Source of the DNA: Cylicocyclus nassatus
Lineage: Eukaryota > Nematoda > Chromadorea > Rhabditida > Strongylidae
Direction: 5' to 3'
DNA: 64,000 nt
Assembly: GCA_958299035.1 (NCBI GenBank)
Contig: CATQJL010000223.1
Span: 78,075,600 to 78,139,599 of the forward strand
The position numbers and the translations under genes are program-made. The notes below the pieces were generated by a model. The model was not told the origin of the DNA and ran no database searches. It worked only from the letters and a program-made list of their open reading frames with translations. Of the stretch, positions 33,305 to 45,589 are shown piece after piece. Position 1 is the stretch's first letter. Every line of letters starts with the position of its first letter.

Positions 33305-34010
33305 GGGCCGCATGCACTAACATCCCCGCGGGGAGGGGATCGCAGCTTAAAAGAAAGCTTTATATTTCAACTCCAGATACCTGGGTTTCACGTTGTGTAC
33401 CTATCCGTAAGTATTCCTATTACCCTTCACTACGAACATGTTGAAGAGGAGCGAGAAGCTGTACGAACCGCATTTTCCAGCTTTTGTATGATCCCTGATG
33501 ATCCCCGGCGTTTTTCTTCAAAGTCATTTTTTTTCTCCGAAGTTAACGAAAATCCTCCAAAGTTGTACAGATTAACCAACCCGACAGTGCTAAGCATGTC
33601 TATAAGAACAAATGGTGTTTTGAAGTCATGAAATTTTTGATGATCCACAGATCGAAATATGAGGTTTACCGAAAAATTCGACTCTTCGGAAACTCATTTG
33701 TTCTCATCAGCAACATGCTTAGCACTGTTGTGTTAGATGTTCAGATAGCTTTGGAAAGTTTTCGTTAACTTCGGAGAAAGAAAAATGACTTTAAAGAAAA
33801 GCGCCGGGGATTATCAGGGATCATACAAAAGCTGGAAAATGCGGTTCGTACAGCTTCTCGCTCCTCTTCAACATGTTCATAGTGAAGGGTAGTAGGAATA
33901 CGTACGGATAGGTACACAACGTGAAATCCAGGTATCTGGAGTTTCGAAATATAAAGCTTTCTTTTAAGCTGCGATCCCCTCCCCCACCGGGGAGGTTAGT
34001 GCATGCGGCC
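33305..34010. mobile_element. Long fold-back element
   Basis: GGGCCGCATGCACTAAC on the left and GTTAGTGCATGCGGCC-like text on the right start arms of about 340 bases. These include AAAGAAAGCTTTATATTTC and its inverse. The turn is near 33655. The two opposed open frames inside are mirror images, not genes. Confidence 0.8.
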
Positions 34011-34140
34011 TAAAACAATCACTTGAAGCGAATTCAAAAAAACTTCTTGCTAGTATGAGTCAGCCTCCTTGAAAGCGACCAAAAGTGTCTTTTCTTACTT
34101 TGGAAGAAGTTTAACCTTTCAAACTGGTGACGTGTTATAG

Positions 34141-35016
34141 CCAGGGCCCGGCACCCGTTGGTTTGAAGCATTTTTGGAAACAAAGTCCCCCATGACTTCG
34201 CGAAAACTTACGAAGTCCTTCTTGACGTAAAAATCAGTAGGGAAACCCTTATTCAATCAAAATAACAATAAAAAAGCGAAAAAAGCGCATTTTGAGGTAC
34301 CTAATGTAACAAAAAGAAAAAGAAAACATTTCGAGTTGATTAAAGGCTCTGTCGTTGGGTAGGGCTCTGTCGTTGGGTGCCATTTTAGTGCTCAGAATTT
34401 TGAAAACCTCCTTGGCCAGCCAAATCTGTGGCCTCAACAATCTGGCGCTGCATTTTTCGTCACATAGTTCAAAAGACACTGATTGGAGCGCAATATCTAT
34501 CAGCGCATAGATTTACACTACTTTTGGCTCAAAAAAAGAGGAGAGGCAATAGTTTGATTCGCTCTCTTTACAATATGATAGGTTTTTGACCGCTCTAATC
34601 GTCCAAATCAGAAAGAGCCAAAACTTATGTGAACTCTCCGATGTTTATGCTCCGAACCAACCCAGTTGATTTGGTGTTGGTTTAGAAACCAACAAATTTG
34701 GGAACGGATATTAGGACACATAAGTTATGGGAATTTTTTACATAACATAGTTTGGAGTAATATTGTATATACATAGCCCAAATTCGGAGCCATATGATTG
34801 TTTGTGCGTTGTAAACAAGCCGTTTGTTTGTTTGAGTCTTGCATTTGAAATTCGCGCGCTTGCGAAAGAACACGTTCAACTCGTATAACCTGACATGTTC
34901 GTCGTTATTTTTTTATCGGTGCTTCCCCCAGCACCTTATAAAAACGATATCCCCGTTGCTTCTAACTTTGGAAACGAAGTCCAGTTTGACCCCAAACCAT
35001 CTGCGCCGGGCCCTGG
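34141..35016. mobile_element. TIR element with TTATAG target duplication
   Basis: CCAGGGCCCGGC begins and GCCGGGCCCTGG ends the element. TTATAG lies directly outside both ends (34135-34140, 35017-35022). The right half is related to 48960-49265 (TGTAAACAAGC, GAAACGAAGTCCAG and TGGGCCCTGG-like text). No transposase is seen. The superfamily is uncertain. Confidence 0.7.
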
Positions 35017-35298
35017 TTATAGCGCAAGTGACGCAAGTTTTCATTTGTGAATAAAACGACTTCCAAAATTTCTTTAAATTTGGTTAGCTTTGCAAAAAAT
35101 TTGGGCATGGCTTTTTTTCTAGAACTCTGGAGTTACGCCCGCAAAAATGTTGTGAAGCATCGCAATAATTTTTCTAAAAACCATAACTAGTCAAGCCTTT
35201 GGAATCCGAGGAAGCACCACGCGCCTCCTGGAAAATTCATGGGTCGCAAGTGCTGATACCTCTTCTTTTCTCGTTACATCAACATCTTTGTTTTATTG

Positions 35299-36120
35299 CT
35301 AACAAGTGTTCGTGAAGCAGGAGAAAAGAAAACGATTGTTCCAAGTAAAAGTGTGAGAAAGTGAGAAAAAACTTTTCTGTAAAATGGAGTGCCACAACAT
35401 GTTTAGACATCTAACTTCAACTCTTACCTCTTTAGAGAGTGTTTTGGCTATCTCCAAAATTTTTTCATGAAGGTGAGGGTCATCTTCGCCGTAAATTGTT
35501 ATCCTGTGAAGTGTTTTATTTCAACATGAAATGAAGTTGTTCAGTAAGAAATGACAGCTTACGTGCGATTAATGCTATTATTTGGGCTTAATTCCCTTCC
35601 AAGGGCTTTTGATATATTGCAATCGAAAATCTAAAAATGCTTGAATGTTTTTATTTAAAAAAGCATTTATCTAAGTTTGATGGATAATGACCGATTTTTT
35701 TGAGCCAATTCTTGTGCAAAAGCCAGGCTTTTCGTGAACAGAAAATGCAAGCAAATTGTGTCATACAAGTAGCTACGAGTCATTTTCATTTCGTACAGGA
35801 TTACTTGGGAGAAGTATTCAATGATACACGCTATCATTTTCTTTGTAACAAATATTCTCAGAGCGGAAGTATAAGTATCCGCGTGTAAATTTTCAAGCTA
35901 ACAGAAGAGAAGTTGAGTTGAACAATGTTTTGGAACCTACCAGATTGTTTGGTATTCCTTTACTTCTGAGATATCTATCAATGGTGCCTCCGACTCGATC
36001 ATTGAAATAATTCATTTCCGTAAAGTTTGCTCTTTTAAACTCATCAAATGAAACCCTTCTCTTATTTTCATCGCAGCGTAGCAAATTACCATGGTAATCA
36101 GCGGTTGCCAAAAGTAGTAC
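35299..36120 (-). CDS. Four-exon gene, probably secreted protein of unknown family
   Basis: Exons at 35941-36120, 35563-35630, 35428-35503 and 35299-35376 join in phase 0, 2 and 0 with donors CTG|GTAGGT, CAC|GTAAGC and GAG|GTAAGA and T-rich acceptors. The first starts hydrophobic (VLLLATADYHGNLL), fits the tail of a signal peptide, and continues KRRVSFDEFKRANFTEMNYF. Later exons give IFDCNISKALGRELSPNNS, then ITIYGEDDPHLHEKILEIA, and a short last exon. Three N-glycosylation sequons (NFT, NIS, NRT) suit a secreted protein. The ATG exon was not found: the nearest ATG (36201 region) is out of phase. The poly(A) signal AATAAA directly follows the stop (35292-35297). I cannot name the family. Confidence 0.65.
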
Positions 36121-37201
36121 CTGGGATTTCTAACTTATATGACTAGTTGAGGAAAATCATGGAACTTACAGAGAGACATATGAGAGTACGCAACATACTG
36201 TTTGTGCTCTCTTAGAGTGCGGTTCTGCTTATATAGCTTTGAACATATTTCTTTGAACAGCTTACCTCTGTAATTGTAAAGGAATATGTTTATATGTACC
36301 TCCATTCAAAGTGCCATATATGTAATCAGCATACTCTGTTTCTGTTTGTACCAAATGTAAGTACAATTACTTATGTAATATGTGGATGTAAATATTGCTT
36401 GTATCTGGATTTACTTTTAGTACTTTTTAGTACTTTTTTCATTTGAAATCGTAAGGTAGGCGCATATAATTTAAACGTTACTGGCTGATGTTGATAAATA
36501 TTTAGATACTTCGATATAAATGTCTTGTACTACTAGGTTGATTTGATTTATAATTAATACACGTTTTTTCCTACCTTTTCAAAATCCTGGTTTTCAAAGC
36601 AGAATCAGTTTTCTCACAAATTTTAATAAAATTTGAAAGAGCCTTTCTTTAGTTTCTTGAATTTTCTTTGCTCTAGTAAATCTTCGTTCATTCCAAAATT
36701 TAATGCTTATGAACAAAAAGACCAAATCTCAAAAATTCTTGCTTTCCACCTTTGTCTTTGAACGATGAAGAGTAACCTGATTAATCTCAAAGAAAGCAAA
36801 AGCTTTGTGCAACAAAATGCTTTTCTAATCAATGTTTTCAAGAACTTTTGAGCGAGAAACAATGCAAACTTGGGTGGTTGTCGGGCCTTTCCAGCTTCAT
36901 ATTAGGTTGTCGTTAAACTTATTAAAATTTTTAATTCGATTCTCAAAAATCTTGAAAGCTTTGGAAAGATCTCATATTCACGACATATGGTTAAGGTCAA
37001 AAGGCCTATTTATCGGTACCGTCGCATTAGAAATCCGTGCGCAAAACACCCGCTTTGTGGCTGAATTCCTTTTTTTCCCATTCTTGTAAATGTTCCCATT
37101 CTTTTAAATGGGCTGGCATTTTTTCAGGGGATGAGCCAAAGACCAGAACAATGTGGTAATCAGGTAGGGCCTAGTCTGTAGCATTTAGCTAATATGCGGA
37201 G
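36121..37201. other. AT-rich intergenic stretch
   Basis: No repeat or exon with good splice support. A plus frame at 36832-37089 is open but has no acceptor or donor that I trust. Confidence 0.5.
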
Positions 37202-37708
37202 ATGATACAGACGTGTTCTGAGCGGTTTAAATGTCGTGTACGCCATCCTTGCAATCATCGATATTCTCACAAAGAAAACATTTTCAAATTTTCTGTATTC
37301 ATTTCTACACATTTTTTTGTACTTTTTTCACTTTTCATTTTTGAAACGCTAAGGGCATCGGAACGTCTTCATGTAAGAGACAATGCCAAATTAAGTTCTG
37401 AAAATTTTTAGAAGTGGGAAAGCATAGGTAGACGCAGGGAAAACCAGACAATAATTGAAAATTTGAGTGCTTTTGCAAAACTGTCAAACTTGTTGGTCAT
37501 TAGCGCACTTGCGGCATCAAGCATGTTGGTAGACCTTGCTACGTCCTGAGCGTGTCGCAAATCTGGGAATTTTAGGAAGCCTCTGGAATCGCTTAGAAAA
37601 ATTAGGAAAAACTGCACAGAAATTATTCGACAAGCTAATGAATTCTTTGACCCAAAGGCGATTGTGGAACTTCGCGCGGTACAGCAAAAACAGAGCAAGA
37701 TCCATTAA
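37202..37708 (+). CDS. 3' exons of an unknown gene
   Basis: Exon 37412-37524 follows AAAATTTTTAG and reads KWESIGRRRENQTIIENLSA on to ALAAS. It ends AT|GTTGGT in phase 2. Exon 37576-37708 follows GAATTTTAG and reads KPLESLRKIRKNCTEIIRQA on to a TAA. An upstream exon ends at 37372 with CAT|GTAAGA (FETLRASERLH), which leaves a 39-base intron. Its start is uncertain (ATG at 37202 or an acceptor near 37216). The mix of basic and hydrophobic helices suggests a small membrane-associated or helical protein, with no family recognised. Confidence 0.5.
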
Positions 37709-39466
37709 TGATTGAAAATTGGCAGAGTTGATTTGATTGAAAACTGACAGAGATTGGCAATTGGCAATTTTGTCACGGTTCAGCGCACTGAACAGTATCA
37801 AATAAGGGTTTTGAAACTATCGAGGTGTCAGAAAAAAGTACGTACTTTGTTTTTCTTAAGAAATAATTTCTTAAAAATTTTCGTAGAATCCAACCCTGGC
37901 ACCACTACGCAACTGATCTTGGCAACACCATAAGCAGTGTGTGTCTTACTACGTTTCAAAGTATGTTATGCTTGTTCAAAGAAGTTTGCAAAAAAATCTT
38001 GATAATTTCTAAGCTAGGATATATACAGTAGTTTTTATTGCGCCCAGAAAGATGATTCTGAAAACGAATCATCTTGTTTCAAACTTGAATTATGAAAAAC
38101 GTGAATTAATTGTGAATCAACTTAGTATATTGATTATTAATACTTATTCAACTCTAAATTAGTATAGAGGCCTTAATTCTTTAGATTTTTGTTTTGATTC
38201 AATTTTTCTAGTCTTGTGTAATAAACTAACGCTATCAAGTAACAAATTTTTTTGAGCTTTTGACATTGATGCCTTTCGAGAAAGTGAAAGGACTAATGGG
38301 GACTACTACAAATGGATCTGTAGCGAAAAATTTCTATTTTTTGGGGAATCCGCCAAACAAGCAAAAATCGCCTTATAAGGAAGTTTGTATGGCTATGATG
38401 TTGACATATGAGAAAGCGATTTTTGAGTGATTGCATTCTCTAAGCTGAAACTTGAATGCAGAGTAATCGAGGGAGCAGCCATGATGTGCACTGTATTCAG
38501 CAGTGACCCCTCTTTCTTTTGAGTGGTGCAAGGCCACTGAAAACTAGATTTAGGAAACAAGGAGCCAAAACCTCGCTGTCCTAGAAGGTCATCTGCCATC
38601 TAGACAAGCAGTTCAGAGGGCTTTCTGTAGAAAACACCGCAAGTGCAGCGTGCAAGATGATCAGCACGCCTTAAAATGTCATGCAACCCCATAGAAGCTA
38701 CCTTGGCAAAAACTTCAATACAAGATAATCTTAGCAAATAAATGCTCTGTAAGGTGTCGAATTCGCGGTTTGGAGCGCGTTGACTTTGCATTCGCTGCTC
38801 ATAATTTCATTTAAAAAACTTCCCTTTTGGCTTGGACTTTTGGCTCCGAACACCGCTCATCAAAATTCTAAAGTGAACACTCATCTATAAGTGGTGCCAC
38901 CTTGCTTACGATGCCGCCGATCCTTATGTAGAAATGGCGGCCCTATGAAAAGTGCTTATATGTGCACCGAAATTTTTATTTGTCCAGACCTTCACTTACT
39001 ATTTACAATTCTCCCAGCTTTCTGAAGGTTGCTCAAGAAACACTAAAGGTTAATGAATGATGGCAAGTCAAAAACGCCCTTTTAAGCTTTATTGATTCCT
39101 AAATAATCACTACACATAAGAAAAAGCACATAACCACTACAATAGCCTCCACAGAGATTTTTTGAATACAATGAAGCTTATTCAGTTAAAAGTAATGGGT
39201 CTGGGACTAACTGTTCGTTTGAAGTCAAGGGTGCAAAACGAAAGAATTTCTGTGATGGCCTAATATAATATCACATTAGAATGCACACATACATCAAACT
39301 ATATGAGTCAATAATATTATACAATTAAAATACAATTAATTAAAAAGTACCTTAACGTGATATAATTTGAAGGAAAGCAGGTAACTCGAAGGTATTGCTA
39401 TCCGTAAGAGATCCATATTTTAAATGTTGAACTTTACGCAACCAATATCTCCCGGCCTAAAAACTC
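37709..39466. other. AT-rich intergenic stretch
   Basis: Two abutting minus-strand frames at 38393-38791, separated by one stop, may be a decayed coding segment, but I recognise nothing in them. The rest is featureless. Confidence 0.4.
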
Positions 39467-40431
39467 TTGAACTCTAACAGTTTTTTTATTTTGTTGATAC
39501 GCTTATGGGTATTTTACGAAGCAGAACATATATCTGCCGGAAGTGACTGTTTGAGGGTATGCCAAAAAGCAGCGAGCGGCGTCATTACGGCGGTACCAGA
39601 TGCTCTCAACATCCAGCGTAAAAAACCACGCTTTTTCCGCTCCTGGTCGTCGGATAAACGCTGTTGTCTGCAAAGGTATCGATCGCTCTTAAAATCAAAA
39701 ATAAGCTTAGGGTGTTGAACAGACTTATTCCCGATAATAGTTGTTGTTTACATGTCATTGGAATATCGATAATTACCTAACAGAAATCCTGAAATCCTGC
39801 TGCCTGTCAAAAACGGCAAGCTACTATTACCGAAAGGCAATAGGCAGTTTCGCAATTAGCATAATTGCGGTAGTGGATGGGAGAACCCACTTGATGCACA
39901 TCAATTATGGACTGCGGAAAGGCACTGCAGCTCAGTCGTTTGGCAGCATTTGCGAGCTGCCGAGTTTGTGGAAGGCTGGGTTCGCTCAAAACACCACATC
40001 TTGAGAAATGCGGGCAACTAGCGTGATGACAACGATAGAGAATGTAACTGGGAAGAGAAAAACTTTTAGCTTTGTACAACATCAGTCGCATTCAGCCTTA
40101 AAGTTACAAAGAGTAGTAAAGGTCTGCGTTGTCTGCAACAATGGAGCCTACTCGGAAGTTTGGAAGACACTTGTTAGAAGCGAGATTGTTGGAAGGCTCT
40201 ATGACGTATCTATTCGAAGACGATGAAATAAGAATCAGTCGTCTGGGCTCTAGATCTGTAAAAGGAAGACGTTGCGCTGGCCTCAAAAAAGATGTTTCAG
40301 AATTGAGCGTTTTTTATGTTTCCTTGTTACTGCTTCGTCCACTGAGTATAGACTTCACCGCTGTAGTTTCATTGTCTCGTGTGAAAGTGCAAGAAACTTT
40401 TTGTCAAGATTGTGAGCACTGTAGCTGCTAG
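39467..40431 (+). CDS. Possible coding exons, unresolved
   Basis: Three plus-strand stretches look coding. The first, at about 39521-39675, ends CAAAG|GTATCG and includes GSDCLRVCQKAASGVITAV. The second, at about 39870-40004, reads MHINYGLRKGTAAQSFGSIC. The third starts at an ATG with good context at 40141 (MEPTRKFGRHLLEARLLEGS) and is open to 40431. I could not join them in phase. The last may be a first exon with a donor near 40258 (TCT|GTAAAA). No family recognised. Confidence 0.3.
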
Positions 40432-40507
40432 CAATGCAAGTGCTACACTTCACTCGGTTATTTGGAATATGTTGTGGATGCTCAACATCATCTATGCCAT
40501 CTCTGTT

Positions 40508-40540
40508 GGGGGGGGGGGGGAGGGGAGGGGGGGAAGAGGG
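40508..40540. repeat. Poly(G) run
   Basis: A nearly pure G tract with a few A interruptions. Confidence 0.95.
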
Positions 40541-40765
40541 TTGTCAAACAGTGCTTAGTACATGTGTATGCATGGAGAATAGCTTTACTCCTTTACCATT
40601 TCATCATACTTATTGAGACAATAAAGAAGACAAAAGTGACAGCAAACTCTCCTTTTGAATATCTATTGGTTCTTGAAATGGGTGAAGGCAGTGGTTGATG
40701 TCTTGATTTGCTTGTCAAAGCACTCATCTGCTGTCGACTGATGTGCTCCGTGATAATGTCAAGTA

Positions 40766-41604
40766 TCGTCCTTTCCCCGAGATAGATGAGACGTATTGCT
40801 GCACAAGTCCGCAAGTGTACGTAGTTGATACGATATTAGCCGCGGCGCATAATCGATAGCGCCGAACAGCTGATAATTTTCCGACAGTGATCAGTGATTT
40901 TTTATTGCTGAATCATGCTTTTTTTCAGATTTCAATGAATGTTGTTAAAGGTGAGTCGTGATTGTTCATTTACATTTCACATTATTTTCTCAGTTTTGGC
41001 GCATTGTTGGTGCGCATATTGCACTTTGCGCGCATAATGCGTGCTTTCACTTCTTTTTTTACTTGTTTGTTGTGTTTAGTAAATCCTTTCGATAATTCAT
41101 CGTTTATTACTTCATTATGCTTACCTGTGTTTCCTGTTTCATGTTGCTTTGTTCAGGTTGGGTCGGAGGTGAGACTCACCTCCGATCACAAACCTGGAAC
41201 CTGAACAGAACAACATGAAAATGGAAACACAGGTAAGCATAATGCTATCAAATTCAACGAAATAGTAAGAGAAAATCTGCTAAAAACGACACATGAATAG
41301 AAAAAAAGAAGTGAGAGCAGCATGATGCACGCAGAGTGCAACATCCGCACCAACAATCCGCCAAAAGTAAGAATATACAATGAAACAAGCGTAAATGGAC
41401 GATAAAGACTCACCTTTAGCAACTTTCATCGAAATCTGAAAGAAAAGCATGATTAAGCAAGGAAAACCCACCTATCGCTGCAGCGTCGAAAAATCATCAG
41501 CTGTTCGGCGCTATCGATTATGCGCCGCGGCTAATACCGTATCAACTACGAACCTTGTGGACTTGTGCAGCGACACGCCCCGTCTATCTCGAGGAAACGA
41601 CGAT
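40766..41604. mobile_element. Long fold-back element
   Basis: CCCCGAGATAGATGAGACG at the left and CGTCTATCTCGAGG at the right begin arms of about 370 bases. The arms share GATAGCGCCGAACAGCTGAT and its inverse, and the turn is a short palindrome near 41172 (CGGAGGTGAGACTCACCTCCG). Confidence 0.75.
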
Positions 41605-42731
41605 ACATGTATGCACAAGGCTTTCGAACAAATTTTCTTTGATCTTCAATTATGTGGTTGACGCCCGTCATTGTTGATTTGTGCCACAAGTACAAGCTAT
41701 GATGTTCGTCAAAAAAATTCTTTTCACTGACACGTCTGTGCTTCGGATGTCTGCGGTCAGTCTTGCTCTCGATTTCGAAGTCTAAATACCGATCAAAAAT
41801 AGATAGAGCTCTGGACCCACCATAGGGTCAAGCCTGAGGCGTGGCACGCCATACCTGAGGGTGGTTTTGTGATAGGGGGATAGGGGAGGGGATGTTATTA
41901 AGGTAATAGTGCTGTTTGCAATAACATTGAATGCTTTGAAAATGTCAGCTGATCTTATTTAGCATTCCACTGTTTTGGCCTACTATCGTATACGTAGAGT
42001 AAACACGATAAAAGAGCCCTGAAAGCATAAGAACATTATTTTCGTTAGTAGCATGACCGTCAACCCCTGACGGGCCAAATTTCAGCGATTTCTGAGGTTT
42101 TTAATGGACCACCCAAGCGGTTATTCTGAACATGTTACTTGTTTCAAAGAAGAATTAATTACTTCATTGTCAGTGCAAAGAACTACTACTTCTTTGCACA
42201 CATTAGGAATAATAGTTTAGATCACCTCCAAAAGTAACTTTCTCTTCCGTTCCAATAAATAGACATGACACTCGTGTCATTGAAAGTAATGTTGCATTTG
42301 CGAATGTAGTACTCCACGATATACCTGGAGATCGTGAGCCGCAATCTGCAGCAGCTTTTGTTAATTTTTATTTGCTTCAATGAATTGCTTAAATTATCTT
42401 GTTTACAATGTTTTATTTGCATTGTTTCGCTCAAGGTTGAGCATATTCTTGAACTGACGCTGCAAAATTTACATTGACTGCCCATTTTTCTTTTCACTTC
42501 AAGCAAAATCTATACGAAAAATAAACAAAAACAAATGCAACTGGAACAAAACTTAATAATTAATAGTATGTTCAAAATTTTTTCTTATCCAGCTAGCCCA
42601 CGCGAATGCAACCTGCCGATGAACGTAGCTTAACCATACTTTTATGATCTTCAGGTTTTGCAATGCCTCGTGGAGTGAATATTGCCCTGTGATGAATTCC
42701 CCACCGCAGCTGAAACGCTTCGATCCATATA
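41605..42731. other. No gene recognised
   Basis: A minus-strand frame at 42222-42506 contains MGSQCKFCSVSSRICSTLSE with internal acceptor- and donor-like sites, but no clear partner exons. Confidence 0.4.
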
Positions 42732-42916
42732 TCTGACAAGGGAAGTTCGCCGAATCGAAATGGCCGATTGATACGTGGTATATACCCGGACGCGGGGCTC
42801 GGAAGGTTAGTATCAAATGTGCGCCCATTAGCTGCGACGCGTTATTCTGAAGCAAGTTATGGCCCTCTGAAGTTTTTGGCGTGTGCATGTCTAGAGAACG
42901 CACAAATGATGCGATT

Positions 42917-42992
42917 GTGGTCGTGTGGTGTAGTGGTTAGCGTCTCGGACTCACAGGTGACCGGTGAGGGTTCGAATCCTGTTGCTGTCCAC
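42917..42992 (+). repeat. tRNA-like segment, left arm
   Basis: 76 bases with TGGTGTAGTGGTTAGCG (A-box-like) and GGTTCGAATCC (B-box). The outer stem pairs about 5 of 7 positions, but the anticodon stem does not form. It is tRNA-derived, nearest in style to tRNA-Val or tRNA-Glu, and probably not functional as a tRNA. Confidence 0.5.
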
Positions 42993-43403
42993 ATGTTTTG
43001 CGTTCTTCTCAAAATTCATTTTTTACCTGTTTTATGTATTAATGAGGTAAAAAAATGACACACACGGGTTACGGGATGATTTTTCTCACGAAAATTCGAC
43101 CAATGCTTCATATGTAAAATTTTCATAAAACATAGCAACGATTTTTTAGCGACGGCTTTTCAGTTGACTTTGAAGATTTGCCAAATCCTCACTCCCCATA
43201 CTATCTTCGATTGCACGTAGTATTTACGTGACAATCCCAAGTTGTATCACGTCGTACTATTGATTCTTGCTAATGGGCTACCTTGTGAGAATGACACGTC
43301 AGGATGTATAATTAGTAGTGTTTAACCACCCGTATGTGTCATTTTTTACCTCAGTATTGCATAAAACAGGTGAAAAATGAATTTTGAGAAGAACGCAAAA
43401 CAT

Positions 43404-43479
43404 GTGGACAGCAAAAGGTTTCGAACCCTCACCGGTCACCTGTGAGTCCGAGACGCCAACCACTACACCACACGACCAC
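43404..43479 (-). repeat. tRNA-like segment, right arm
   Basis: Inverted partner of 42917-42992, with GGTTGGCG in place of GGTTAGCG and GGTTCGAAACC as the B box. Confidence 0.5.
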
Positions 43480-43854
43480 AATCTGAGCATTTGTGCGTTC
43501 TCTAGACATGCACACGCCAAAAACTCCAGAGGGCCATAACTTGCTTCACAATAACGCGTCGCAGCTAATGGGCGCACATTTGATACTAACGTTCCAAGCC
43601 CCGCGTCCGGGTATATACCACGTATCAATCGGCCATTTCGATTGGCGAACTTCCCTTGTGAGACTCAGAGAATACTCCGCTAAGACGAAGTTGTCCGCCA
43701 GTCTTGAAACACCGACATGGAAGGCTAACAAGCCAAGCCATACTGTAGCTAGGTCACGCTATGCTTTTGAAGACTAAAGACGAGCTGAAGCAGCAACAAT
43801 ACGCTCTTTCGCAATTTCTATACAGTTTTATTGCGACTGCTCATAATCATAAAT

Positions 43855-43972
43855 CATTCACAAAGCGCTAAGCCAGTCATGGAATATAGATTTTAAAATC
43901 AAGGTTAAATGCTGCATCGAATGGTAGGCAGCTTGTTTGGATTGGCCACATCGACTTCTGGCCATTCCATTG
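43855..43972. repeat. Partial copy of the GGGAATGGTCAGAA fold-back family
   Basis: Only the right arm is present: AAATGCTGCATCGAATGGTA and CGACTTCTGGCCATTCC. Confidence 0.5.
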
Positions 43973-44393
43973 TAAGCTGTGAAAAGAAGATGGCGTTTCA
44001 ATGACGTCAAATATGATACATACTCAGATGATAGCATTTTTACCATTATCTGATGTCTAAATATCCCTCGTAATTGTGACATAACTATCAAACAATGGCG
44101 GTCGCAGGATCTCCGTTCGGGCGGACGTGGCAAAAGCATAATCCATCAGCATAATCCTTGCACCAAAATTTCAAAAATCCTGTTACTTCATCGAGCTGAG
44201 ATGAAATCTTCTGGTTCGATACATAGTAGAGAGAGCAAATCTTGTGCTTTCTGATGGTGCCCGAGCCGAAAGTCCTTGAAGGCATATGGCAACGATACAA
44301 GGTGAACAAGAGAAATATCCAAAAAGTGTTTTTTCGATTTTTAGTCATTAAAATTGCTAAAACGTCCACTGGAATTTAAATTTATTTTTGGTC

Positions 44394-44850
44394 TAACAAG
44401 GGAATGGTCAGAACTCGAAGTGGCCAATCCATGCAAGTGGCATACCATTCGATGCAGCATAAAACGCTGATTTCAAATCTGTCTTCCATATCTGCAGAGC
44501 GCCTTTGTAGGCGAACTTATGACCAGCTTTACTGCGAGAAAATCGCATACAAAAATTGCCAAATTAGACACATTATTGCTGTTTCAGCTCTCTAGGTACG
44601 GGTCATATGAAGTGACCTAGTTGCATGTTTTGGTCCAACACTGAGCCGAGGAGGGCTTTGTATGGCCAAGTTTGCATTTTACACGCACAATTTCTTAGTA
44701 AAATGATGGCCTTCAACGGCTTATAATTTCGTCCACAAAAGCGCTCTGCAGATGAGGAAGGCAGATTTAGAATTAGCGTTTCATACTGCATCTAATGGTA
44801 TGCAGCTTGTATGGGTTGACCACTTCGACTTCTGACCATTCCCTTGTAAG
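44394..44850. mobile_element. Fold-back element, GGGAATGGTCAGAA family
   Basis: ACAAGGGAATGGTCAGAA begins and TTCTGACCATTCCCTTGT ends the element. The arms also share GCAGAGCGC. Related one-arm copies lie at 7801-8015 and 43855-43972. Confidence 0.7.
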
Positions 44851-45022
44851 TTTTATGGCATGCTCTTTTTAACTGAGAGAAATTGGTAGTGATTGGGCGT
44901 CTCTGCGAATATTTACGAATTTCGATTTTTTTGAAATGACCTATGGATTTTGTTTCAAATTGATTTTCTAAAATGTACTATAATACTACTTTTGATATAC
45001 ATAACACAGAGCAAAACATGTA

Positions 45023-45222
45023 CCCTATTTTCAGGTGTATAAGCCGCACCCTTTTTGCTCTAAACGCGAGCAGACCCAGGCGTGCCGCCGCGCATGTGTC
45101 TTGCGAAGCGGTCGCCTTATCGCACACTGCTCTCACTTAACGCGCTCCATGATGACAGTCAGTCTTTTGGCGTGTTTGCCATTAGAGTGAAAAGGGTGCG
45201 GCTTATACACCTGAAAATAGGG
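45023..45222. mobile_element. 200-bp MITE with TA duplication
   Basis: CCCTATTTTCAGGTGTATAA (on through GCCGCACCC) and its exact inverse are the ends. TA flanks both sides (45021-45022, 45223-45224). Confidence 0.8.
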
Positions 45223-45589
45223 TAAGTTGAATAGTCTGTTTAAGCATTTTTGAAATGATTTTTCGTATTTTTTGGTGCAAGAACTGTGCATCAACCTAAT
45301 AGTTAGTTATACAGCGTTGGGGGAAGTCTTTGAACAATTTTTGATGTCACTGTATGTTCGAATTCTCCACATATTCTTGTATGCAAATCATACAGGCTGC
45401 ACCAACCCGCATCGGTTATGCGACGGTGCGGTTTGATGCGTGCGAACACTGCTGAGCGTTAAGGCACGTCGCATGCGACCGTGCGCGCTCGCAAAGCATG
45501 TCAAAGCGAGACCGACAGTTAATACAGCCTATATGTATTTGCTTCTTATACTCTTGAGTACAAGCCCATCAAAAAAAACTGGAGTATTA

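Larger units (their letters stand above)
42732..43664. mobile_element. Fold-back element with a tRNA-like segment in each arm
   Basis: The arms of about 335 bases share GACAAGGGAAGTTCGCC, CCCGGACGCGGGGCTCGGAA-like text and GAGGTAAAAAAATGACA. The loop spans about 43069-43324. Each arm includes the tRNA-like block listed separately. Confidence 0.75.

Noticed and set aside
33395..33648. Opposed open frames of about 75 codons
   Set aside because: They lie in the arms of the fold-back element and mirror each other.
42917..42992. Functional tRNA gene
   Set aside because: A and B boxes are present but the anticodon stem does not pair, and the block is part of a repeated fold-back element.
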